A DNA stretch of 64,000 nucleotides from Legionella nautarum. Lineage in GTDB: Bacteria; Pseudomonadota; Gammaproteobacteria; Legionellales; Legionellaceae. Of the stretch, positions 18,283 through 26,180 are shown one piece after another. The notes beneath the pieces were generated by a model. That model saw only the letters and a list, made by a program, of their open reading frames with translations, had not been told where the DNA came from and searched no databases. Position 1 is the first letter of the stretch. Each line of letters opens with the position of its first letter. Both the position numbers and the translations under genes were made by a program. The stretch lies in assembly GCF_001467895.1 (NCBI RefSeq), contig NZ_LNYO01000013.1, forward strand, positions 1,169,877-1,233,876. Direction: 5' to 3'.

Positions 18283-18505
18283 AAAATCATTACCAGTGCA
18301 GCAATTATTGTTATTTGCATTAGTTTTTCATTTTTAGTAGCCGATACCCTCATTGTTTAACCGTTCGGCTTGGGCATTGCGGTTGCTATCTTTGTGGATG
18401 CCTTATTAATTCGTACATTTTAGTACCTGCAACAATGACTCTTCTCATAGGCATTAATTGGTAGCTTTCTCGATGGTTGGATAAAATTTTGCCTCGTTTA
18501 TAATT
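18283..18505 (+). pseudogene. Decayed 3' end of an MMPL-family transporter
   Basis: Translation of one frame gives KIITSAAIIVICI, a stop, then PFGLGIAVAIFVDALLIRTF. A shifted frame continues LVPATMTLLIGINW, a stop, and LSRWLDKILPRL before a terminal TAA. This matches the last membrane helices of MMPL/RND lipid and drug exporters (ITSAA, FGLG-x-A-V-x-x-D-A-x-x-x-R, LVPA-x-M, W-L-x-x-W-L-D-K-x-L-P). Two internal stops and a frameshift show it is dead. The remaining 17716-18282 and 18506-18576 DNA is AT-rich with no gene seen. Confidence 0.75.
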
Positions 18506-18576
18506 TTAATACCCTCTTGATTTTATAGTAATTAAATTCAATAATTCCTTCGCTTTAAGCAAGTCATTAAACTCGA

Positions 18577-19029
18577 ATGGAATACATGGAAATGAAATTA
18601 ATTACAATTCTAGCTCATTGCTTTGTTTGGAAATTTACTCACCGTAACCTGACTACCCTGTTATTTAGTTTTTTATTGATTTTTACTCCCTTAGCGCATA
18701 GTGAACGCTATTATCTTTGTGGTCCTGATGAAGATGGATGTTATAAAGAAATTTACCAATATTGTGCTTGTATCCCTGTTAATGAAGAGGAATCGCATAA
18801 ACCCTTTTGTTTTAATTTTGATAAATTATCTTGCACGCCATTATCCCAAACACCTCATTGTGATCCGGCGCTAACCTTTAAAAACCAGGCAAGCTGTCTT
18901 AGTATGATCTTTCAAAGCATACCAAGCCCGGCTTGTAGAATTCACACAAAAGTATTTTGCCTGAAACATAACACGCCCATTTGCAATAAGGATGGAGAAC
19001 CGCAAAGCTGCCAAAGAGAATCCGGATAG
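18577..19029 (+). CDS. Small secreted cysteine-rich protein
   Basis: 150 residues. A hydrophobic segment (LTTLLFSFLLIFTPLAHS, about residues 25-42) looks like a signal peptide with an unusually long N-region. ATGs at codons 4 and 6 are alternative starts. The exported part has 12 Cys in about 107 residues (for example GCYKEIYQYCACIP), so it is probably disulfide-rich. No family is recognised. It sits between the MMPL remnant and repeat copy B, which begins 47 bp after its stop. Confidence 0.55.
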   Translation: MEYMEMKLITILAHCFVWKFTHRNLTTLLFSFLLIFTPLAHSERYYLCGPDEDGCYKEIYQYCACIPVNEEESHKPFCFNFDKLSCTPLSQTPHCDPALTFKNQASCLSMIFQSIPSPACRIHTKVFCLKHNTPICNKDGEPQSCQRESG

Positions 19030-19075
19030 TTTGGGTTGAGCCCTATGGTTAAGTTGATTCCATATTTACCAAGCT

Positions 19076-19274
19076 CCGTTCGGACTCCCATCCCGTTCGC
19101 CCTGAGGTAGCGCGCAGCGCTTTCTCGAAGTGTCACAAAAAGCCCCCTCCCTTCGAGAACCTCAAGACAAGCCTTCGAGACGCACGCCATGCGTGCTCCT
19201 CAGGCTGAACAGAATAAAATGAATACAAATGCTTTAGATCCTCATTTCGTGGGGATATCTCAGAGTCCGAACGG
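19076..19274. repeat. Palindromic MITE-like repeat, copy B (inverted relative to copy A)
   Basis: A 199-bp element with terminal inverted repeats CCGTTCGGACTC at the left and GAGTCCGAACGG at the right. The core (19092-19212) is the reverse complement of the 3018-3140 core of copy A at about 85-90 percent identity by eye. The right arm continues with ATTTCGTGGGGATATCTCAG, also found beside copy A. There is no coding capacity. It fills most of the 19030-19371 gap. Confidence 0.75.
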
Positions 19275-19371
19275 TTAATTGGTTAAACTATAAGATTGAA
19301 TTATCAGCTGGATACGACTTATTCTGACGCCCATGGACCAAGACCAACCAGTAGACGGAAAAGTCAACTCA

Positions 19372-20184
19372 TCAAAGAGAAATAATTTCTTGAATTTCGG
19401 GCATATAGTATTCGGCTTGACCAGTTTTGATTGTTAAATTTTCTAAAGGCTTATACAGGCTTTTGGCATGAGTATGACCACAGAATACCGAAAATTTGAT
19501 TTGCTCATATTTCACAGCTAACTCAAGTAAAACTTTACCGGTTGCTTGCGATGAATAATAAGGAAAAAAATCTTTGCTATCGGTTTTTCCACGATGAAAG
19601 CAACTTTCTTTAAAAGGGGGCACATGCGTGATCACTAATAGTTGTTTTGCACCAAGAGCCGCTGCATCAATTATTTTATCATTTAATTGTTGCGCATCAG
19701 AGTCAGCGAATAGCTGCATTTGTTCTAATAATGACTTTTTGCCTGAACTCTGCTGTAAAAATAAATCGACAATTAAACGACTATCATTCACCGCTACTGG
19801 ACTCTGATAATAATTACCATTACGACCATCTGCCCATCCATCTTGCCCCACCAAATAGATCTGATTTTTTAACAAAACAGGTTTTGTTGCGGGAAGCCAA
19901 TGTAGTATCGGCATTGTATTATCTAATTGAGACATTTCATCTCTTACTTCCTGCACATATCCGAAGTAATAATCATGATTACCTAATACAAAATAAATAG
20001 GACGATTAATCACCTTTCCCATCTCAATTAATATTTCTTTAACAGTAGGCGCCTCAGCAATATCGCCACTGATAATGATTAAATCTACCTTTGCAATGAC
20101 AATGAATTCATAGAACCTTATTCGTGAATTTCGATCTAAAAAATTCAGATGAATATCAGTGAGCCAGGCAATTTTCATATACAT
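19372..20184 (-). CDS. Calcineurin-like metallophosphoesterase
   Basis: 270 residues with the five metallophosphoesterase motifs in order: D-x-H in AWLTDIHLNF, GD in IIISGDIAEAP, GNHD in FVLGNHDYYF, H in LVITHVPPF and GH-x-H in VFCGHTHAKS. It is therefore a dinuclear metal phosphatase, phosphodiesterase or nucleotidase. There is no signal peptide, so it is cytoplasmic. A GTG/ATG alternative two codons downstream (MKIAWLTD) is the more likely initiator. Substrate unknown. Single gene. Confidence 0.85.
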   Translation of the reverse strand: MYMKIAWLTDIHLNFLDRNSRIRFYEFIVIAKVDLIIISGDIAEAPTVKEILIEMGKVINRPIYFVLGNHDYYFGYVQEVRDEMSQLDNTMPILHWLPATKPVLLKNQIYLVGQDGWADGRNGNYYQSPVAVNDSRLIVDLFLQQSSGKKSLLEQMQLFADSDAQQLNDKIIDAAALGAKQLLVITHVPPFKESCFHRGKTDSKDFFPYYSSQATGKVLLELAVKYEQIKFSVFCGHTHAKSLYKPLENLTIKTGQAEYYMPEIQEIISL

Positions 20185-20239
20185 CTCTCAGAACTTTATC
20201 CTTTTAAGTCTAGCAAAAGAATTTATTGAAGAGAGACTT

Positions 20240-20695
20240 TTAAGATGCTGGACCCGGATTACAATTTGCAGATTCAATCGTCTTCACATCAATTAACATT
20301 TGTGTATGATGCTCGCCTGTATTAGCAAGCAGCACTTTTCCTTCTATAATCACTTTTTTACCCAATAAGTCCTGTTCTTCCTCATATTGTTCTGGTTTAA
20401 GTACGAGTTCGAAGCGGGATATCGGTTCTTCTAAACGATAAAGTGTCCTAGTTTCAGAATTATAACCTTCACCGCAATAAGATTTATCTGTCGAAAGGAT
20501 CCAATAGGTTTCAGTTTGTTTTTCATTTTGATTAGAGCTGTCATCAGTCAAGACCGGCGCCATACTCATTAATTTGCCCATCAAATGTATTTGACTCCCT
20601 TCGACGATGCATCCCTCAACTTGGGGTTGGTTACCTGAATCAGCCAAAGCTGAGGCAAATAATGCCATGGCTATTAGGGTAAGTAGTAACTTCAT
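20240..20695 (-). CDS. Secreted DUF4431-like protein
   Basis: 151 residues with a clear signal peptide (MKLLLTLIAMALFASALA). The mature part has ETYWILSTDKSYCG, the strand pattern RFELVLKPEQY and GKKVIIEGKVLLANTGEHHT, which resembles the DUF4431 pattern (a small periplasmic OB-like domain with a Cys and a T-G-x-H-H-T motif). Function unknown. It is 55 bp upstream of, and in the same direction as, the metallophosphoesterase, so they may be co-transcribed. Confidence 0.6.
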   Translation of the reverse strand: MKLLLTLIAMALFASALADSGNQPQVEGCIVEGSQIHLMGKLMSMAPVLTDDSSNQNEKQTETYWILSTDKSYCGEGYNSETRTLYRLEEPISRFELVLKPEQYEEEQDLLGKKVIIEGKVLLANTGEHHTQMLIDVKTIESANCNPGPAS

Positions 20696-20916
20696 CGATC
20701 CCTCTTCAATTGTATTTTTTATGCATAATGATATGGGTATAGTAAAAATTTCAAAAGAACTCCAGAAATAATTAGTTCAATAAGCAGAGAATAGAATGAC
20801 TTTTAGATAGTTCTTTAAGTACTGGGGCTAAAACTCAAATGTAAATTAATGAACTTATTGACATAGAAATAATACTCATGATAAGAAAAAGCACCTTAAC
20901 TTGAATCATTATTTTC

Positions 20917-21327
20917 ATGTTCAAATGCTCTTCTCTAATTGTTTTAACGTTAATGGCTAACCTTAGTTTTGCCAAACCCTGCATTTACAATGGAAGTTGT
21001 TTTAAACTGAATAATCAGCATAATCAATCCGCTAAAATTATCTGCCACAATAAATACCCTGGTAATTTTTCAGTTGAAGCTGCAGGCAATTCCGAAGGCT
21101 CCACTCAATTTGATATCAGCTTAAATGACGGTATGGGACATCCTGAACCCGAGGAACTTTATTGTGAAATCAATTTCACGGGCGATGAGCCTAACCATAG
21201 CTTTAGCTTCTATAATCCTTTTTGGGGACCTACTATTGAATTCACCCTTTTATCAAGCCAAAAAATGGCTATTGTTGCCTATGATAAATGGGGTTCTGAT
21301 CAAAAACATTTTGATGTCAGTTGGTAG
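20917..21327 (+). CDS. Small secreted protein of unknown function
   Basis: 136 residues. The N-terminus MFKCSSLIVLTLMANLSFA is a signal peptide. The mature protein is acidic and aromatic, has four Cys (two in CIYNGSC) and alternates like a beta-sandwich. No family is recognised. The upstream 220 bp is AT-rich and divergent from the DUF4431-like gene. Confidence 0.55.
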   Translation: MFKCSSLIVLTLMANLSFAKPCIYNGSCFKLNNQHNQSAKIICHNKYPGNFSVEAAGNSEGSTQFDISLNDGMGHPEPEELYCEINFTGDEPNHSFSFYNPFWGPTIEFTLLSSQKMAIVAYDKWGSDQKHFDVSW

Positions 21328-21396
21328 TTGGAATTAATTGACTTCGAAGTCTTAATACCATAGATTCATTAACCAAAATCTTTATAGGAAGCCCTA

Positions 21397-22113
21397 ATGG
21401 ACTATCACTATTTCAAAGACATTATTAATAATTTATATGCGCGTTATGTAGGCTATGATCAACGCCCCACTTTTTTTGATATTGAGCAAACTTTTCCTGC
21501 ATTAACAGAGGTCACTCAGCATTTCGAAACCATTAAAAAAGAATTTGAAAATGTATTAGCTCAATCATCCAGATTGCCACGATACCATGATATCGATCCT
21601 GGTGAGGCTGATATATCAGATAGCACTCAAAAAAATTGGAATGTTTTTATGCTTTACCTTTTAGGTTATGAATTAGAAAAAGCACAAAAACTATGTCCAA
21701 CTATTTGCAATTTGGTTAAAAAAATTCCGCATCTAATTCAAGCTTTTTTTTCTATTCTCGAACCAGGAAAATCAATTCCACTGCATAAAGGTCCTTATAT
21801 TGGCTATTTGCGCTATCATTTAGGAATCCATGTTCCAAAGAATAATCCTCCGCAAATTATCGTTAATAATCAACCCTATACTTGGCGTGAAGGCGAAGCA
21901 GTTATGTTTGACGATTCCTGGCCTCATGAGGTTAGAAATGAAAGTGATGATTTCCGCGCCGTACTCATAATAGATGTACTTCGCCCTATGCCCTTCTTTC
22001 CTCATATGGTTAATCAGTTTGTTACCAATATCATCGGACGATATTTTTATGGCCGCAAAGTGGTACAGCGGGCCTTACAGTATGATGAGGAAATCAAACC
22101 CTTAGCTCAGTAA
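21397..22113 (+). CDS. Aspartyl/asparaginyl beta-hydroxylase family dioxygenase (copy 2)
   Basis: 238 residues. Iron and cosubstrate motifs are PLHKGPYIGYLRYHLGIHV, WREGEAVMFDDSWPHEVRN and FRAVLIIDVLRPMP, giving two His and the 2-oxoglutarate Arg. It is clearly homologous to the copy at 15215-15949, but here His is in PLHKG (the usual family form), while copy 1 has NPHYG. ATGs and an AGGAAG site upstream support the start at 21397. It may hydroxylate lipid A acyl chains or protein Asp/Asn residues. Confidence 0.85.
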   Translation: MDYHYFKDIINNLYARYVGYDQRPTFFDIEQTFPALTEVTQHFETIKKEFENVLAQSSRLPRYHDIDPGEADISDSTQKNWNVFMLYLLGYELEKAQKLCPTICNLVKKIPHLIQAFFSILEPGKSIPLHKGPYIGYLRYHLGIHVPKNNPPQIIVNNQPYTWREGEAVMFDDSWPHEVRNESDDFRAVLIIDVLRPMPFFPHMVNQFVTNIIGRYFYGRKVVQRALQYDEEIKPLAQ

Positions 22114-22131
22114 TTAAATGAGGTTCAACCA

Positions 22132-22150
22132 GGTTGGACCTTGGCCCAAC
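22132..22150. repeat. Short hairpin repeat after the hydroxylase gene
   Basis: GGTTGGACCTTGGCCCAAC folds as GTTGG/CCAAC with an inner CC-TT-GG. The same hairpin with small changes occurs at 41210-41227. Each lies within 20 bp after a stop codon, so it may act as a terminator or REP-type unit. Confidence 0.5.
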
Positions 22151-22176
22151 AAAGTTATTAAAAAGGGTGAATCACG

Positions 22177-22859
22177 ATGTCTGAAAGAGTCGAAGAGAAT
22201 TTATCTGAAACAGAATTCGCAGCCGTCGAATTTACAAATAATATCAACCCACGAATCCATGTTAGGCCTATGTATTTTGAACTTGGCTTTAGCCCATCAC
22301 CATTCATTTATGGAAGATCTGCAGTCCTTCAGCGCTTAGTTAAAGCCCTTGATTTTTTACCCCAAGAATATGGTTTCCTTGTCTGGGACGTTTATCGTCC
22401 AAGGGCTATCCAAGCGATTATTTTTGACTGGATGAGCCAAGAAATTCAAAAAAAATTTCCCCAACTCAGCCCACAAGAAAATTACGAAAAGACCAAAAAT
22501 TTTGCTTCCCCCCCAGCAAAAGTAGGCGACAAATATTGCCCCCCACATCTTAGCGGTGGAGCCATTGATTTAACCTTATGTGAGGTCTCGAGCGGTAAAG
22601 AATTAGATCTGGGCACTGCTTTTGATGATTGTTCAGAGAGAGCTAATCGTGATTATTTTGACCAATTAGATAGCTGTCTTTAGACGATAAGCTTGTTAAA
22701 GAGAGACGGCAATTACTGCGAATGACCTTGGAAAAAGTTGGATTTACTTCCTACCAATATGAATGGTGGCATTTTGATTTTGGTAATCTTTTTTGGAGTC
22801 GAGCCCACCATTGTCCTGAATTATTTGGACCTTTGTTTGGTGACAGCGAATGGCCCTAG
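22177..22859 (+). pseudogene. D-alanyl-D-alanine dipeptidase (VanX/DdpX family), frameshifted
   Basis: The first frame (22177-22683) has VWDVYRPRAIQ and the zinc motif PPHLSGGAIDLTL (His and Asp ligands), then LDLGTAFDDCSERA, and ends at a TAG. The remaining conserved part lies in the -1 frame (about 22674-22859): KERRQLLRMTLEKVGFTS, YEWWHFDFGNLFWS (catalytic Glu and third zinc His) and a TAG at 22857. The N-terminal product alone lacks the catalytic Glu and one zinc ligand, so it should be inactive. No classic slippery heptamer is present at the junction. The family hydrolyses D-Ala-D-Ala for cell-wall recycling or vancomycin resistance. Confidence 0.8.
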
Positions 22860-22928
22860 CAAAAAAACTCTAGCTTCAGATAGAATGGGTAGATATACTG
22901 CCTACCCAAATTGATTGAGTTTTATTCT

Positions 22929-23759
22929 ATGCTTAGCTATCAACACGGATACCACGCCGGTGGTTTCGCCGATGTCATTAAACATCTTACACTTGCCCGC
23001 TTATTAACTTACATGACAGGCAAAGATAAGCCCTTGTTTTATTTAGAAACACATTCGGGTCGAGGCAGCTATGATTTAAAAAATCATCAAGCCACCAAAA
23101 CCGGCGAAAATCGACAAGGGATCAATCTGCTTTGGGAGCAAAAAGGCAAGTTACCCGCGATTTTTGACCCTTATTTACATTCGATTAAAAAACTCAATCA
23201 AGCAAAAGAATTACGTTTTTACCCAGGCTCACCCTGCTTAGCCATCGATCTTTTGCGCGAACAAGATCGATTATATTGCTGTGAATTACACCCTCAAGAA
23301 TTTGAGCATTTACAAAAATTAGTACATCCTGGCAAGCGTGTTTTTTACAGTCATAGTGATGGGGTAGAGAGTATGAATGCTTTACTTCCCCCTCCTGAAC
23401 GCCGCGGATTAATTTTTATAGACCCTTCCTATGAGATAAAAACGGAATATAAAGAAATTCCTAAAGCGATTAAAGCAGCTCATCAACGTTTCGGCACAGG
23501 TATTTTTTGCCTTTGGTACCCGATAGTCGATAAGCGGCTTCACGAACAACTATTACGGGGGATGGATAGTATTGCCGCAAATAATGCTTTACGCATCGAA
23601 TTTAACTTAACGAGCTCTCTTCAAGCTGGAATGAATGGCTGTGGTTTATGGGTTATCAATCCACCTTATGTACTTGCCGAAGAAATGAAACAAGCCCTCA
23701 CTTATTTGCGAACTTTATTCAATCCTGGTGTTTCTTCTTTCATTGTTGACGCAGTTTAG
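22929..23759 (+). CDS. rlmJ: 23S rRNA (adenine(2030)-N6)-methyltransferase RlmJ
   Basis: 276 residues when started at the ATG at 22929. I prefer this to the upstream TTG because the conserved family start is MLSYQHGYHAGGFADVIKH. Further motifs are YLETHSGRGSYDL (SAM binding), the FYPGSP segment and the catalytic motif FIDPSYE (D-P-x-Y-type N6-adenine methyltransferase). It modifies A2030 of 23S rRNA. It is followed after 36 bp by gloB. Confidence 0.9.
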   Translation: MLSYQHGYHAGGFADVIKHLTLARLLTYMTGKDKPLFYLETHSGRGSYDLKNHQATKTGENRQGINLLWEQKGKLPAIFDPYLHSIKKLNQAKELRFYPGSPCLAIDLLREQDRLYCCELHPQEFEHLQKLVHPGKRVFYSHSDGVESMNALLPPPERRGLIFIDPSYEIKTEYKEIPKAIKAAHQRFGTGIFCLWYPIVDKRLHEQLLRGMDSIAANNALRIEFNLTSSLQAGMNGCGLWVINPPYVLAEEMKQALTYLRTLFNPGVSSFIVDAV

Positions 23760-23795
23760 CCTAGACTTTTAAAAAGGATAGAAAAAGGATTTCAG

Positions 23796-24557
23796 ATGAA
23801 AGTTATTCCTGTTCCAGCATTTACTGATAATTATATTTGGCTAATTATTGATACTAACAATCGTCAAGCTGTTTGTGTTGATCCTGGTGAAGCTAAACCT
23901 GTTCTTGATTTTTTAACTCGTGAAAACTTAGCGCTTCAGGCGATCTTACTCACCCATCATCATTTTGATCACATTGGTGGGACTGCGGAGTTAGTGCAAG
24001 CCAATCCAGGAATCGCAGTTTATGGCCCCAAAGATCCCCGCATCCCCCTGGTTACTCACAGCCTGCAAGACAAAGATACCTTGGAACTTAATTCTTATCA
24101 TTTCGCCATTTTAGCCACACCCGGACATACTTCCACTCACCTTTGCCTTCATGAACCTAATCACGGCTTGTTATTTTGCGGTGATACTTTATTTTCAGCA
24201 GGCTGCGGAAGAGTATTTGACGGCACCATTGAAGAGTTACACAGTTCTTTACAAAAACTTAAAAATTTAGCTGATGAAACCAAAGTCTATTGTGCTCACG
24301 AATATACTTTACAAAATCTGCGCTTCGCTGCGATCGTTGAACCTGATAATCTATCAGCTCAAGCTCTCATGCAAAAATTATTGAATCAAAAAAATCCTTG
24401 CTCCCTCCCATCGACTATTGCCATTGAAAAACAAATTAATCCTTTTCTAAGAACGGAAATAGCAGCGGTCAAAGACTACGCAAGGAATAGAGGATCTCAG
24501 AGTGACTGTTCTTTATCTGTATTCAAACAACTCCGAGAAGATAAGGACAGATTTTAG
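23796..24557 (+). CDS. gloB: Hydroxyacylglutathione hydrolase (glyoxalase II)
   Basis: 253 residues with the metallo-beta-lactamase motif LTHHHFDHIGG, a further metal His in TPGHTSTHLC, Asp in FCGDTLFSAGCGR and His in YCAHEYTLQNL, followed by a glutathione-contacting C-terminal helical region. It hydrolyses S-D-lactoylglutathione in methylglyoxal detoxification. The neighbourhood gloB-mltD is conserved in gammaproteobacteria. Confidence 0.92.
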   Translation: MKVIPVPAFTDNYIWLIIDTNNRQAVCVDPGEAKPVLDFLTRENLALQAILLTHHHFDHIGGTAELVQANPGIAVYGPKDPRIPLVTHSLQDKDTLELNSYHFAILATPGHTSTHLCLHEPNHGLLFCGDTLFSAGCGRVFDGTIEELHSSLQKLKNLADETKVYCAHEYTLQNLRFAAIVEPDNLSAQALMQKLLNQKNPCSLPSTIAIEKQINPFLRTEIAAVKDYARNRGSQSDCSLSVFKQLREDKDRF

Positions 24558-24674
24558 CGCGCCTATTAACCGAGTCATTTTTATTCTATTTGGTTTTTGT
24601 CTAAGCAAAAAGGTTTATTGCTCTAACTTTATTTAGTACACTATTCAACCATAATAATAAAAAAAGGCACCCCA

Positions 24675-26099
24675 TTGAAGTTTAACCCTTTAAGTCTTCT
24701 ATTATTGTTCTTTTGCAGTTTTTATCTTTTTCCTCAAACGCTTCATTCGCGCATGGCCCCCAACGTTTGGGATGTCTTGCGCAGCCAATTTAGCTTAAAC
24801 CATGAAGTGAGCCAACCCGATGTCCAATCGCAGTTACGCTGGCTAGTCACTCATCCGCATTATTTACAAAAATTAGCCCAAGCCGAACCTTATATTTATC
24901 ACATCGTAACCGAAGTAAAAAAGCGAGGGTTACCAGGCGAACTCGCACTCTTACCGATGATTGAAAGTGCATATAATCCTTTTGCCTATTCAGGGGTTGG
25001 TGCTGCAGGATTATGGCAGCTTATGCCCAGAACAGGAAATGATTGGGGTCTAAAACAAGATTGGTGGTTTGATGCACGGCGTAGTATTCGTCCTTCGACG
25101 AATGCCGCACTCAATTACTTAACCCACTTACGGAAATATTTTAATGGTAATTGGATCTTAGCGATTGCAGCCTATGATTCAGGAGAGGGAACCGTCGCTC
25201 GCGCAATAAAAAGCAGCGGTCAAACGGCCGGTAATATTCATTTCTGGTCTTTACCTGTACCCAATGAAACCAGGGCCTATGTTCCTCGATTACTGGCGCT
25301 TGCTGAAATTATTCAATACCCACAACGATATCGAATCAGACTTCCAGATATCCCTCATACCCCCTATTTTGAAGAGGTTAATATTGGCAGCCAGATCGAT
25401 CTTAATCATGCTGCAAAACTTGCTGGCATGTCTTACAAAGATCTCATTAAACTTAACCCAGGCTATAATCGCTGGGCAACAGCACCTTATGAACCATTCA
25501 AATTGCTTATTCCAACCGATAAAGTGGCTTATTTTAATCGTAACCTAGCTACTGTCCCCACAGACAAACGCGTCAGTTGGACACGACATCAGGTACATCA
25601 TGGAGATACCTTAGGCTCAATCGCTCAAAGGTATTTTACAACCGTAAAACTCATTCAAGAATTGAATCAATTAAAGACTGACAAATTAAAATTGGGCCAG
25701 TATATATTAATCCCGAGCAGTAAAAATACTGCCGTGGCTGCAGTACGCAAGGCAACCCCGATGATTGAGGCCGATAAACCAATCACTTCACAAACCTACA
25801 AAGTCATCCATATTGTTCAACCCGGAGATAGTTATCAAACCTTAGAAAAAAAATACCAGGTCACCACTGCTGACATTCAAAGTTGGAATCACATCAATCA
25901 ATCAGCAACATTAAAAAGCGGGACACAACTCATTATCTGGAAACGCATTGTGCAGTATGGAAGCTACACTGTCAAAGCTGGAGATAGTTTGAATAGTATT
26001 GCGAAACAACATCAGACGGATACGAAAAAACTCGCTCAGCTTAATCCTAGTATTGATAAGAACCGGTTAAAACCAGGGCAACGATTGGTGATTGGGTGA
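24675..26099 (+). CDS. mltD: Membrane-bound lytic murein transglycosylase D with three LysM repeats
   Basis: 474 residues from a TTG start. The N-terminal hydrophobic segment (LSLLLLFFCSFYLF) is an export signal with Cys nearby. The SLT domain (about 75-230) has the catalytic Glu in MIESAYNPFAYS, then GVGAAGLWQLMP and AIAAYDSGEG. Three LysM modules follow (about 310-350, 378-420 and 430-473), each with a G-D-(T/S) start. It cleaves glycan strands of peptidoglycan in the periplasm. It lies next to gloB, as in other gammaproteobacteria. Confidence 0.9.
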   Translation: MKFNPLSLLLLFFCSFYLFPQTLHSRMAPNVWDVLRSQFSLNHEVSQPDVQSQLRWLVTHPHYLQKLAQAEPYIYHIVTEVKKRGLPGELALLPMIESAYNPFAYSGVGAAGLWQLMPRTGNDWGLKQDWWFDARRSIRPSTNAALNYLTHLRKYFNGNWILAIAAYDSGEGTVARAIKSSGQTAGNIHFWSLPVPNETRAYVPRLLALAEIIQYPQRYRIRLPDIPHTPYFEEVNIGSQIDLNHAAKLAGMSYKDLIKLNPGYNRWATAPYEPFKLLIPTDKVAYFNRNLATVPTDKRVSWTRHQVHHGDTLGSIAQRYFTTVKLIQELNQLKTDKLKLGQYILIPSSKNTAVAAVRKATPMIEADKPITSQTYKVIHIVQPGDSYQTLEKKYQVTTADIQSWNHINQSATLKSGTQLIIWKRIVQYGSYTVKAGDSLNSIAKQHQTDTKKLAQLNPSIDKNRLKPGQRLVIG

Positions 26100-26120
26100 T
26101 TTGTTGTAAGGGTGAACCCC

Positions 26121-26162
26121 ATCACTACGTCCCGCGACTTGTTCGCGGGATCAAGAGATATC
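26121..26162. repeat. Short palindromic repeat (copy at 36210-36252 is inverted)
   Basis: CCCGCGACTTGTTCGCGGG forms a 7-bp GC-rich stem (26131-26149), flanked by ATCACTACGT and ATCAAGAGAT. The reverse complement of this block occurs at 36210-36252 with 27 identical central bases. Placed right after mltD, it may also act as a transcription terminator. Confidence 0.6.
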
Positions 26163-26180
26163 AATATGAAAAAAAATCGC

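Noticed and set aside
22660-22690. Programmed -1 frameshift in the VanX-type gene
   Set aside because: No slippery heptamer or downstream structure seen. Ordinary mutation or sequence error is simpler.
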